From assembly GCA_004154925.1 (NCBI GenBank), contig QJNS01000157.1:111168-175167 (forward strand): DNA of 64,000 nucleotides. Reading direction: 5' to 3'. Positions 47,260 through 58,559 of the stretch are shown here, in pieces. Within the stretch, counting starts at the first letter, position 1. Each line of letters begins with the position of its first letter. The notes beneath the pieces were generated by a model. The model ran no database searches. It saw nothing but the letters and a program-made list of their open reading frames with translations, and had not been told where the DNA came from. Made by a program: the position numbers and the translations under genes. This DNA comes from Monosporascus cannonballus (taxonomy: Eukaryota > Ascomycota > Sordariomycetes > Xylariales).

Positions 47260-48616
47260 AAGACGCAATCGAGAGCGACTGTCTTTTGAGTGAAATCGGC
47301 AATAAATATAATCATTCTTCCAAAGAAGAGGGTCCCAATGAAATAAAAGGGAGGACCCCGTGACAAGCCGTCATCACTGGATAACAGAGGGAGCGAAGTA
47401 TTCAACTCCCCGCATTATCTGGCTCGAACGAGTCCTGACACCTCGTTCCCGGCGTTCTCGGTGGCTACTATTGTCCATATGGTATCTTTCTAACGAAGGA
47501 ACAACGATGAGAGCGTTTAAGTGTCGGCGCAGTAGTTGGCGGTGGTGGAATTGGATATCAGTCGAGGGCTCCAGCAACACGAGCCACGGAAATCGGCTAC
47601 GATTCAGGATGATAGCCTCTGTAAATACGAACTTACACAGTACATAATACATACACGAGGTAATGATTTGATGGCCTTCTATAATTATGAGTACTACTTA
47701 TTGACGTCGGAACTCGAGCGTCTTTCCGTATCAAGTATCGTCAATCTTATTATAGAGTAGCACCGCCTCGCTATTGAATCTTGTTAATTCTCTCTGAATA
47801 TTGCCTTCATGATAACTCTTGACACATTGCGATGTCAAGACAACCATCGTCATTGAGCGTAGAAAGGGGTGATCAAGAACCCAAGGTCAGTTCTGACCAT
47901 ACAGTCCACTGGGTACCAGTGTCATACCATACCATCTCCCAGAGGCTTGAATGGCTGGCAATAACCAGGTATAGGTGGGGTTTATTACATGCCTGACCTG
48001 GGTATTCTCGGAGGCCAGGCTTGAGACGACTACTGTACCTAAGCTAGAGGGTTAGTGAAGCAGCTCGCACGTCAGTCATAAGGCCGTAACACTTGCCCGT
48101 TCTCATGAGCCCGAGGATGGCATCTGCGTGACCGTTTTGCCGAAGTACTGGACGGATGACGCCTTACCGTTGTACCTTATGTTCATCGAGGCGTCAAATG
48201 AGCTTGCCAGTCAACATGTGTGCATGCGTTCGGTCAACTCTCGATAGTCCTCTTTCCGGGTCTCAGGTCCATCTATTTCGTCTCAAGGGCGGCCTCCAGA
48301 TATCCCATGACATTCGTATCAGCGCAACACCGACGTGGCTCCCATTAAGATTTCGGTCCCACTGGTAAGGATATACATTCGAAGCACCCATGATCCGGAC
48401 CCGATCTGAGGAGAGAGTCAGGTACTTCGCAGGGGGTTGGCCGGACACCCGAGAAACAAACTTCGACAGCACATACATAGCCTCATGGATTGATCCGGGC
48501 AAAGACATCCGAAGGGCGGCTAAGACCGAAACCCGACGTCACGAGCCGTCTATTCTCACGACAACATACGGCAAACGAACAGACGATGACGCACATGGCC
48601 GGTCTCATATAAATAA
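47260..48616. other. Intergenic, no supported gene
   Basis: Many short overlapping frames occur on both strands (for example 47360-47647 + and 47374-47652 -), none with a domain or convincing start. The region may include the 3' untranslated end of the small gene at 47026 and the promoter of the ORF at 48.6 kb (CATATAAATAAGG at 48606-48618). Confidence 0.5.
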
Positions 48617-49162
48617 GGAACGCATAATAAAAGGGGGGCGCGGTTGTTGGCAACCCATGCGGGCTGGGTTGTGGCTGTTCTCGTCTCGTATGTTGTACCA
48701 CTGGAGGCTGCCCCATCAGCCCCTCCTAACCCCGGACCCAGCGTTATTCAGCCTCAAGTGTCACGTAAAACGTACCTAGCCCAAGGTTGCTTGGGGCTGC
48801 GGCTGATGCCGTGCTTCGCGTGCGGCACCCTCCAACCACCACCAGTTGGCAAAACTTGGCAGGGCAGCTTGACAGTTTGTGTGGATACAGTATTTTTCGA
48901 CCCTGAAACCGAAATCTTCGCCCCACCAATTATCCATATGGTAGTTAGGCACCAGGTACCTATGCAGGGCACCGCCCGCATCACGCGGGATTTCTTATAT
49001 GGTCCCGAACTACTTGTTATAGAGGTAGCAGAGGTTCGCCGAGACGGGTTTGGGCACTACCACCACAACGTACTTGCGCATATACGCTGTAGCAGCTTTG
49101 ACGGCACGCATGTGGGGACTTTGAGCCTCAGCTCGCAGACTATGTTCGTATTAGGGGTCTAG
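48617..49162 (+). pseudogene. Possible secreted-protein ORF lacking an ATG
   Basis: Open from 48617 to TAG 49162. It reads GWVVAVLVSYVVPLEAAPSA, a convincing signal-peptide-like hydrophobic start with a cleavage-like site, followed by about 145 residues with four Cys and no known domain (VGKTWQGSLTVCVD, GPELLVIEVAEVRRDGFGHYH). There is no in-frame ATG before residue ~50; the only nearby ATG (48658) is in another frame. The gene either has an unseen upstream exon, a frameshift in the G run at 48633-48638, or is a relic. A TATA-like CATATAAATAAGG lies just upstream. Confidence 0.35.
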
Positions 49163-49709
49163 CAAATGTCTTGGCTCTGCGTGCCCTGGGATGGGACCGA
49201 GAACAGGAATCACTTGAGCAGAGGGGGATTTGCCGTGAATGCCTCAAAACCCCATTCATCTCATCAAGTAGATGATGTCCAGATCCGGCTACCGATATTG
49301 ATGCTGCTAGGGCTGAAGGCTTCCTGCCGGCCGGGCCTGCGGACCTACCCGGCTTCTAGAGACACCTTCCATACCAGGAGCCATGATCCAGGCAGCCGTC
49401 GTCTATAGCAATGCGCCAGAGGACGCCTACATCTGAATTCTATGCTTTTGTTGCTATGATGTTCTGAGCTTCTAGACATCTATACTACTTTTACCACCAC
49501 CCATATTCTCCCTGTAAACAAGTGTAAAGATTGCGCTGTCTAAATCACTCAACCACGTGGCCATCCCACACCATCTTAGACCGATCTAGAACGGCGCCCG
49601 CGGAGCGTCACCATATCTCGTTTCATCGCTCTATAATTATCCAGCCGTTTGGGCAGCGCGCCTCTCGCAGCCCGCGAAAATCTTCTCCTCAAAGCGCGGA
49701 GTACGACGA
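49163..49709. other. Intergenic, 3' side of guanylate kinase
   Basis: No gene is supported. Contains the likely 3' untranslated region of the guanylate kinase gene, which is read from the minus strand. Confidence 0.5.
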
Positions 49710-50629
49710 CTACGATGAGGCGGCCGGGGAGCCGTAGACCCAGTCCTCGAGCTCCTTAATGGCGACCGTAAGGTCGTCGTTAACGATGATCTTGTCGAAG
49801 GCGCCGGAGCGGCCGAACTCCAGCTCCTCGTTGGCGCGCGCGAGACGCAGCCGGACGCTCTCCTCGGACTCGGTGCCGCGGCCGCGCAGCCGGCGTTCGA
49901 GCTCCTCGGCCGACGGCGGCGCGATGAAGACGTAGCGCGCGTCGATGCTCGAGCGCTTCACCTGCTTGACGCCCTCCATCTCGATGTCCAGCACCACCAC
50001 CCGCCCCCTGGCGCTCTGCTCCGCGATCGTCGCCTTGCTCGTGCCGTAGAAGTTGCTGCCGAACTGCGCACTGTTAATGGAGCCCGTCGCGCCAAAGTTA
50101 GCGCCGCGTATTTTGACTTAGAGAAAAATGAGGTAGAAAGGAAACCGGGACGCGGTGAGGGGAAGGTGAATATCCGGAACGGAACAGGGGGAAAGAAGTG
50201 AAAACATACGAACCTCTCTACGAACTTATCGTCGGCTACGAGCTCCTTGAAGTGCTCCTTGGTCACGTAGTAGTAGTCGACGCCGTCGCGCTCGCCGGGC
50301 CGCGGGCTGCGTGTCGTGTGGGAGATGGAGAGCGCGAAGACGTCCGGGTGCCGCTCGAACAGGAGCTTGTAGAGGGTGCCCTTGCCGACGCCGCTGGGGC
50401 CTGCGATGACGATGGGCCGGCGGTCCGAGGGGAGCTGCGGCGACGACGTTGACGACGACATTTTGTGGTGGCGGCGGTACCACGTGGGGTGCTGCTGCTG
50501 CCGGCGAAATGGTTTGGCAGCGGGTATGTGAGTGGAGGTGGAGGCCGAAGAGGAGAAGCAGCAGGGTATTATTCGTCGCAAGGCTGCTGCTGTTGCTGAT
50601 CTTGTTGCTAGTGTGGCGTCGGGAAACAT
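49710..50629 (-). CDS. GUK1: Guanylate kinase
   Basis: Converts GMP to GDP with ATP; essential for guanine nucleotide supply. Minus strand, two exons: start to 50214 and 50070 to 49710. The P-loop GPSGVGKGT is followed by SHTTRSPRPGERDGVDYYYV (GMP-binding), then across the intron VE-S-AQFGSNFYGTS, LDIEMEGVKQVK, FIAPPS, RLRGRGTESEE and IVNDDL. To keep VESAQFG in frame the intron must start GTTCGT, an unusual donor; the closer GTATGT would shift the frame. Starting at ATG 50461 gives 202 residues, the normal family size. An upstream in-frame ATG at 50629 adds 56 Arg/Ser/Ala-rich residues that look like a mitochondrial presequence, so dual targeting from two starts is possible. Confidence 0.93.
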
Positions 50630-51101
50630 TTTTTTGGTTCTGCCCCGCTCCAGCGAAACCCCCGTCTATGAAGCATACAATATCCAAGTGGGCTCCCCTG
50701 TTAATCCTAGTGCCGGAGCAACTTTTCGGTTGGTTCTTCTGGTGAGTTTAGCACCTGTGAACCGGGAATTGATGTAATCCGGATCCTTCCCATACCTTGT
50801 TAAGTGACGCAAGGGAATTAATGTCGCAATTAATGGCGGATTGAATCTATTGGGACGAGATGGTTGACAGCATGCTGGGCTCGCCTGGAATCGCGATGCA
50901 TATTTTTGCGGGTTGGCGTTATCTACATTGGACCATATGCCGGTTTGACACATAATCGTCCAGCTGGTTTAGAACGATAAAACTCAGTATCATTTATTTT
51001 ATCTGTATAATCAGTACTCTCATAATAACTTTAGAGCATTTCGCTTTAATTCATCTGATTGCCAATTGTCCCCCGCTCAGGGGTAATCGTTTTCAGCGTG
51101 G

Positions 51102-53858
51102 CTATGCGTACAGCTGAGTATTAAAGCGTCCACGATCCTGAACAACACCGACTTCTAGCATCTCTGCAAGCGTGTCCCATTTTACTGCTGCATCCTTGCC
51201 GCTCGCTCTGGCAGCCCCTCTGAGTCCGCCACACATGAACTTTAAGTGTCTGTCCAACTCCGCCCCGATCTCGACCAGTACGTCGGCATATGTCTTCTCA
51301 GCATCCTGTATTAACACGCTCCTGTCCTGCTCGGCGAGGAAGCTCTCGTCCTCTTCCTCGCTGGGATGGACGTACCTCCCTCGCCTGGACTTCCTGGGCG
51401 AAGATATCATAGAGAGTCGTGATATCTCTTTCATTTCCTCCGCCCTTTCATATTCTTGTTGCCGCGCATCCTCGAGTCTGATGGTGAGATCGAGAATATC
51501 CAGGATGCATTGGTGGATCAGGTCGAGTTTGCTTCCCAGGCACGCCTCGTCAATCATCCTCCTCATGATTGTGGAATGCACTGCAGCCAAGTCGTCTATG
51601 TCAGCTGCCTGCTGAAGACTCTCGCGCAGTTCGGTCATGAGTGGCCCGATGACGAGCGTGGTAAGATACGATTGGAGGGAGCTGCAAAACCAAATAAGTT
51701 TCGATCGTAGTCGATAGAACGTTGCTTGGTCGTGCGACGTCTCTGCTACGCCGTCCGTCTTCAAACGGTGTTTATGAGTCATGTAATGCGCCCGGCGCAA
51801 CTGTAATAATAGAGTGAACACAGCTTGGTAATGCTCGAGACTCTCGTTAGATAAGACAATCTGGATCGGCCAAGGCAGATGATAGCTTATCGTAACGCCG
51901 GGCAACCCCTTTCGGACTGTCCTTCTAACTTCGTGGACCACACTTTCACGGTGTTCCTCGGTTACGGTCACGGCAATTCGGTCCGCATCGAGGACGGTGT
52001 TATGCGCCTCGCGAGCTACCTCGGTCAAGCCGAAGCGATCATGCCACTTGGAGTTCAGTAAGTCAATGTTACCGAATATAGAAAAGGCGAGGGCATCAGA
52101 TTGCGAGCCGTTGCACATAAGATAGACGTGTCGAAGGTCATCTAAGACGGACCATAAGTTGTACGATTCGAACAACGCCTGTCGGAGAGTCGAAGCTGCG
52201 GCGTGATGTTTACTCTGCATCCAATTTTCGAACGTTTCATTGAATATCTCGGAAAATGGCATGAAACTCCCAGGCCCGAACGCAGAGCTATTCTCGAATT
52301 GGAGGGATGGCTCCTGCACCTGACTCTTAGGCAATGTACGTCTTCCCATATGTTTGAGTACGACTATGCTTTTTCCAGTTGTGAATATCTTAGCCGTCGC
52401 TGGATGTAGGAAACGCGGCGCGTGCAATGCCCCCTTGGAGGTCTTCCGGAGCTTGAATTGGTGCTTCCAAACTTGACTCATGCGAACTTGAGTTGAGGAC
52501 CTTGAGATGAAGAATGTCTTGTCACCCTCTATGAGCTCCCCAGTCTCCATCCAGAGGCGAATTGGTCGGACGTAAACCTGGAAGCACTCGAAGAAAATAA
52601 TACCAAGGAATCCATATGTGGTCTCATCCCCCTCCATTTGGGCGGTGGTAGTGGCATTGAACAGAAGTTCCAGGTAATGAAATGGGTGGGGGTATTTTGC
52701 CTGTGTTAGCTCCTGTACTATGTCCGAGAGAGACGACAATGGCTGTAAATGTGGTTTGATCTCGTCTAAAACTCTCATGAGGCTTACAAGGACGTCTTGT
52801 TTAATATCAACGAATTGAGCCTCCATCTTCGACAACTCGCGATCAAATGTTAACACGCGTTTCTCGATAGCATCTTGAAAAACCTGGATGAGAGGGATGT
52901 TTTGGTGCTGCTTCGCAAAGCGCCGTAGGATAGCCAATTGTCGTCTAGCTTTACCGAGCGCCCCCAGAATATTGTGATAGACTTCCCAGGAGGCATGGTC
53001 TAGATTGTACTTCGTGCATGGGGCTGACTGCTCATTGAACAGGGTGCTGTCAAGGCCTCTGAGCATAAAGAACACTTCTCTTACTGCCTGTAGTTCAGAA
53101 ACCGGGGTTTTCTGGGATCTCCCATTCCCGTTCCTCGGGAGGGACTGATATCTCCACGACTGTGTCTCTTGGACTGTCTTGAGCTTCTGATCCTCATTTC
53201 GAATAGTGGCTAGGTAGTCTGTGGGTTGTCTTCGATATCGCTCCTCGACGCTTGACAATGATGTATCTTGTGACTTTTCCACTGACGCATCGGACTTGGT
53301 GTCTACGTAACCGCCATCGGAGCTGTCATCAGCAAAGTCGACACTCTTCCACAAGTCGCGGTCTTGATCCCAGCCGTCCTCTTTAGCGACGTCTTCCCAT
53401 GTTAAGGGCGGTTCGGGGTCCTCGTCCGGTACCTTCAGCAGCTCAAGATCGCGTAGCTTGCTCTTTTGCGTAGGTTGATCTGAAAGCTGCAGAAGAAAAT
53501 GCAACATCTCGGGATTCCATTTGTTCGAGAACTGGGCGAGAGTGTCTAACCGACGCCTGAGTGCATCGGCCAGCGCATCCCGGTTGAAGATCCGGAAGCG
53601 CTCTTCAAGGCCGTCAAGTTCATTTCTGACCTGGAAATGATTGGTACGCAGAAAATTGTGAGAGCGAATTCCACGCAGCGCCGAGTCCTTTAAGACATCA
53701 AATCGCTCCGGATCAGACTACCCAGTTTTAGTGGTGAGAGCTTTCCATAAGTCGAATACACGACAAGACGTCAAGGGTCATCATACCTGAGCTGAGACGG
53801 AGGTCACAATTTCAACCAGTTCGTCTGTAAAAGCTCCCAGTGTTGCAGCGAAAGCCAT
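51102..53858 (-). CDS. Gamma-tubulin complex component (GCP family, GCP5-like)
   Basis: Minus strand, two exons: 53858-53787 (MAFAATLGAF..SVSAQ) and 53717-51102, joined in phase 0 by a GTATGA..GGTAG intron of 69 bp, giving 895 residues. The protein has the layout of Spc97/Spc98-family subunits of the gamma-tubulin ring complex: an N-terminal region with LTWEDVAKEDGW..DRDLWKSVDFADD, typical of GCP5, then AVREVFFMLRGLDSTLF opening the GRIP1 domain, and the C-terminal gamma-tubulin-binding GRIP2 domain with ISYHLPWPIQIVLSNESLEHYQAVFTLLL. It nucleates microtubules at spindle pole bodies. GCP4/5/6-type subunits are non-essential in some fungi (family knowledge). Assignment to GCP5 rather than GCP4/6 is by motif memory. 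Confidence 0.85.
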
Positions 53859-55073
53859 ATTGGGCATTTATTGGCTCCATGAATCCAAATTTATTGTTGT
53901 CGCTGAGATGTGTAGAGGAATATTTTATTACATCGTCTACCCAGTATATGGCTGTGGCTTCCTCCAATTAACGAACCAGATCATACCCTAGGAGGTTGTG
54001 CGCGTTGACACGACACGGCTCAGATGAGGAATACATGAACAACTGGTGGGGGCTTATCTGATTCACAGTGCCCGCTAACTCCAGAGTGCTCAGCTGGGTA
54101 GCCTGGGCTTGTTACTTCGAAGATAATTCTAGTAAAGATCCTAGATTAGGTAGGGTTCTGCATACGCTACTTGTTGCATAACTCCGTTTAGCTGCATAGT
54201 CGTTCGTGAAAGGCAACGTTTTACACCAGCGAACCGTATAACGACAGGTCCCATTCGAAAAGTGACTTTATGCGTCTAACAGTAACAGTAATTTCTAGGT
54301 GACATTCCTTTCACAGTGGGCACTTCCCAGGCCGGTACCTGGATTCCTTTGGTAATCCCACGATTTGAGACCGAAGGTACCGGTGGAGTCCATTAAGGAT
54401 GTATTTTTACCAAGCTTTCGATGGTCCTTACTAATTGATGTACATTGCCATATAACTGCATCGCATTTTGGTGATGCACTAAGTACATGTAAAATCTAGG
54501 ATATTTACTGTATTACCTGCTCTTCACTTAAGGGTGCTGCTGTGCCCTTTCTGGACAAGGCTACATGTATGTATATCGGTATGTATGGATTACGCAAGCC
54601 GTGGCACTGTAACGCATCTCCCCTATTGCCCACCTGCATCTGTGTGTCAATCTGACAACTCTCCAATCAAAACCCCTGTAAGTCGAATTCCTCTTACCTG
54701 AAAAGCTTAAAACCTAAGTTAGGGAAGGGAAGCTTGGCCACCTGGGGCATCTAAAATCTGGATGGCCCTGTCAAGGCTGAAATAAATCCATTCAATTAAC
54801 TTTACCTGTACTACTACCTACATAGGCAAACACGATTTTGACATAACGGTACGACCCGGTCCTCGACCCGGCCCTCGATTCACTGCTAAGTTAGAGTTAC
54901 CAAGTCTTGCTGATGGGCGTCAACTTCGACTCCTGATCACGTCGCCAGCTAAATTTGATTCCGACTTTAACTTTCCCGCGGCGTCCTCACCGAGCCCCAA
55001 CCGACCCCCGTTCCGCTCCGTACCAAAACCCTGATTAAGTTCATGAGCGCACTACGATAGCTGAACAAACGAG
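53859..55073. promoter_or_regulatory. Divergent intergenic region between GCP and KTR genes
   Basis: 1.2 kb separating two genes transcribed away from each other, so it should hold both promoters. No ORF is supported. Near 54860-54885 a GACCCGG/GACCCGG direct repeat with CCTCGA is visible; no known factor site is assigned. Confidence 0.5.
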
Positions 55074-56443
55074 ATGGCCATCGCACGGCCGGTTCGCGCT
55101 CTTGGCCTAGCCGCCATTTTGATGTGGTGTTTCTTTCTTTACACGATAATTCGCCCTCGCCCGAGTATAAAAGGGTCGGCCGACTTTAAGGGCACAATTG
55201 AAAGGGACCCGCAGTTGGATCGTACGCAATGCCCGCCAACCGCCGTCTGCCGTTTCCTAACATGTCATAAACTAATGGTTTTATGTAGCTTCGGGGGAAC
55301 CTGGAGGCATCCTCGTGCGCGCGTCGGACGGCTACGCCCCTGGCGTCGCCGGCACAGAACGAATCAATGCGACTATCTTAGCTTTGGTGCGGAACGAAGA
55401 GCTCGATGGCATGCTACAGTCGATGCAAGACTTAGAACGGACATGGAACCACAAGTTTAACTATCCGTGGACCTTTTTCAACGATGTGCCCTTTTCCGAA
55501 GAGTTCATGCGGAAGACGCGCGCGGCGACCAGAGCAGAGACTAGATATGGTACGTACGACTCGTCATGGTTCATATGGGATGTGTGAGGCAATCAGTGAC
55601 TAACGTGGACTTTAGAATTAATTCCTAAAGCGCACTGGGACACGCCGTCTTGGATTAGCGATGACCTCTACAAGGAATCCGTCAGGATTTTGGAAGAGAA
55701 CGAAATCCAATACGCCGACAAGATCTCATACCACAAGATGTGCCGATGGAACAGCGGACTTTTCTATAAGCACCCAGCATTGGAACACGTGCGGTACTAT
55801 TGGCGTGTCGAGCCTAAGGTGCATTTCTTCTGCGACATCGACTACGACGTCTTCCGTTACATGCAGGACAACAATAAGACATACGGCTTCACCATTACCC
55901 TCTACGACGCACCTAAGTCTATCCCGACTCTATGGCCCGAAACGACCAAGTTCATTGCCCAGCACCCCGAATATCTCCACCAGAACAATGCCATGCAGTG
56001 GCTGACGGACGCACAACGTCGGCCTGTACATAACGAGCAAGCCAACGGCTACTCCACATGCCACTTCTGGAGTAACTTTGAGATTGGAGACATGAATTTC
56101 TGGCGGAGCCAGGCTTACGAAGACTATTTCAACCACCTCGACCGCGCTGGCGGATTCTTTTACGAAAGATGGGGTGATGCGCCGGTTCACTCAATCGCGC
56201 TCGGTCTCTTCGAGGATAAGAGCAAGATACACTGGTAAGTGCCATACCACCAAGATCGGGTTATCTACATGGCTAATATTCTGCAGGTTCCGCGACATCG
56301 GATACCAGCATATTCCATTCTTTAACTGCCCCAACTCGGACAAGTGCAAGGGCTGTGTAACAGGACGGTTCACCGACGGCGAGGCTTGGTTAAACAAGGA
56401 AGACTGTCGGCCGAACTGGTTCAAATACGTAGGGATGGGTTAA
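55074..56443 (+). CDS. Alpha-1,2-mannosyltransferase, KRE2/MNT1 (GT15) family
   Basis: Four exons: 55074-55221, 55289-55549, 55616-56234 and 56287-56443, all GT-AG with phases that join exactly; 394 residues. Residues ~9-27 (ALGLAAILMWCFFLYTII) form a signal anchor, giving a type II Golgi membrane protein. The luminal GT15 domain begins EPGGILVRASDGYAPG. It contains ERINATILALVRNEELDGML, FNYPWTFFNDVPFSEEF, MCRWNSGLFYKHPAL, WRVEPKVHFFCDIDYDVFRYM, GYSTCHFWSNFEIGDM (the Glu in FWSNFEI, about residue 292, is the proposed nucleophile) and FFYERWGDAPVHSIALGLF. It adds alpha-1,2-mannose to N- and/or O-glycans of secretory proteins using GDP-mannose. Intact. Confidence 0.95.
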
Positions 56444-56736
56444 AGATTACGACGTGTAGCGATAGGGAAAGACTGCATGAGAGATAAATGTCGGATGCTG
56501 TACTAACGTCTTGGAGGATTCCAATAAATGGAGATAGGCTAGCATGGCGGCAAGGGGTGTTTCGGCGCAGGGGTTATTTTGATGGAGGGCGGGTAGTTCT
56601 GGGGAACTGCCGTATTTTTACATTATCATGTAGTATACATGGATATATATCATGAACATAAATGGTTCGGCGCGCAATGCAAAGACTCGTATTCCCACTA
56701 GATGAAGAGATAGCGATTTCGATGGTGACCTTGCAT

Positions 56737-57925
56737 TCAATGATATCCGAATACGGTGACAACACCAGATGTCCCACCAACGCAGAACTGGTCCCCGAAT
56801 CCGTTGTCTCTCCAGGTCATGCAACTGATGACATTGTTGCGCTCCTTTTCCTTGCCGTCTCTCCCAACGACTTTCTTCTTCGGCTCGGACCCAGCTGGTC
56901 CCCAGGGCACCCTCACCTTAGCCTTCACGTCCCCCGTCAAGACGTCCCAGGCCCACACCCTGCCCTCGCCATTCTGGGCCGGGGACGCCGTCATCTCGTC
57001 GCCCGCGAGCACGTACTGGTCCTTCCCGCCGAGGATGGACTGGACGCGCAGGCCCTCGTTCTTAAAGGCCGGGTCCGAATACGTCTTCAGGCACCCGCCA
57101 GTCTCGCGGTCCATCAGTCGCACCCTGCTGTCAAGGCTGCCGACCAGCAGGGCCCTGCCGTCGCGCGTCGGGCACAAGCTCGTGACGCTGGGGCCCACGA
57201 CATCCGTCACACACCGGCCCATGCGCACGTCGTACGTGCGCACGCGGCCGTCGACGCTGCCGGCCACGATCTCGGCACCGCGCACGACGACGCTCGTGAC
57301 GCTGTCGCGCGCCTCGGCGAGCACCTGGACGGGTTTCGATCCGCTCCCGCCCGCCCGCAGGTCCCACACCCGCACGCTCGCGTCCAGGCTCCCGCTGACC
57401 AGCAGCGACTCCTCCTCGCCGGCATCTCCCGCCCCCGTGCCCCCGAACGCCACGCAGTTGATGCGCGCGCTGTGGCCCTGCGCCGTGCCCCCCAGCCGCC
57501 GGATCGTCTGCGCCGTGCTCACGTCCCACAGGAACACCAGCCGGTCGCCCCCCGACGACGCGAACCGCGCGTTCGAGGCCGCGATGCACAGCGAGAGCAC
57601 CTCGTACCCGTGCGCCGAGTACGTCTGGATCAGCCGGCCCTCCCCTAACGGGGCTGCTGCCGCTGCCGTGGTAGGTTTCTTGTTGATGAAGCTGTTGCTG
57701 CTGCCGCCGCCCGGGTGGATCGGCGTGCTGGGCTGCGGGTTGTAGAGCCGGATCGAGCGATCCGCTGAGCCCGTCAGGATGTACGTCCCCGGTGATGCCG
57801 AGTATGTGAGGGCGTGGACTGGGCCTGCTACTGGTTGGCGGAGTTGTCCCAGCCCGAGCTGAGTATAACATCAACTTACCATTAGAGCCCAGTAAATGTG
57901 CTATCGGCTTGTCTGGGAAAGCCAT
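56737..57925 (-). CDS. WD40-repeat protein, WDR83/MORG1-like
   Basis: Minus strand, exons 57925-57880 (MAFPDKPIAHLLGSN) and 57824-56737, joined by a 55-bp GTAAGT..AGCAG intron; 377 residues, close to the family size plus a Gly/Ala-rich insert. Repeats are visible as LTGSADRSIRLYNP, YSAHGYEVLSLCIA, ASSGGDRLVFLWDV, VSGSLDASVRVWDLR, AGSVDGRVRTYDVRMG, VGSLDSRVRLMD and VWAWDVLTGD. The HGYEVLSL, GSVDGRVRxYDxRMG and SLDSxxRLxD blocks match WDR83 (MORG1), a beta-propeller scaffold linked to MAPK signalling and to spliceosome-associated complexes in animals (family knowledge). Fungal role is unclear. Convergent with the mannosyltransferase gene. Confidence 0.88.
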
Positions 57926-58559
57926 TGCTTATTATCGCCTTATCCATGACCCGGCTCTGATGTTTCTCATCTCAGTGGGGGACTCGGGAACTGAAACCGG
58001 CTTTTCGACAGCCACCCGCGTTGTGAGGTCAGTTTAGGTCAATTTGGCAGTAATCTGAGACTAGGTAAATTCCATACAACCCTATCCGTAAGTAAAAACT
58101 TATTCACTTATTTATAAGATCACACCTAATCGCGGGCCGGACCGATTTCGAGGCAGAGAGAGGTTGGTACTTAAGTCTCGTGCTTGGGATGCCACCTGTA
58201 GCGGGCCGTCCGTAGTTATCCGAAAGCAAGCCCGTACTGGGAGGTTACTCACGTTACAGTAGGAAGTAGGGTGGGCTACAGTACGGTAACAGTGATGTAA
58301 CGCGAAGGTACGTACCAGGTATGTATGGAAATGTGTTGAACCAGGGTCCGCTACTGTAAAATTCAAGCTGTGGGAAAGCAAGACTAGCAGGGGTGGCCTT
58401 TTTTGATAGAAGATAAAGATGTCGCATTCATATGTAAAAAAAAAAAAAGTTTGATAGCGTCCAACCGCAGGCAGTACCAAGCGAGCCTTTTTGCCATCAC
58501 CACATTTTCTAGAGACGGGTTCGCCAGCACAACCGACGACGCCTCGGCCAGCATTTCCA
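57926..58559. promoter_or_regulatory. Divergent intergenic region between WDR83-like and PET127 genes
   Basis: 634 bp shared by two outward-facing genes, expected to contain both promoters. An A run at 58437-58449 and a pyrimidine-rich stretch lie before the PET127 start. No ORF is supported. Confidence 0.5.

Noticed and set aside
56662..57745. Two ~328-codon plus-strand frames over the WDR83-like gene
   Set aside because: Antisense shadows of GC-rich coding sequence; low-complexity, no domains.
57131..57925. 264-codon minus-strand frame beginning MAFPDKPIAH
   Set aside because: Only its first 15 codons are real (exon 1 of the WDR83-like gene); after the intron the true frame is different and the rest is an Arg/Pro/Ala-rich shadow.
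58491..58559. Upstream extension of the PET127 frame
   Set aside because: Open but begins without ATG; the first ATG at 58560 starts a plausible mitochondrial presequence.
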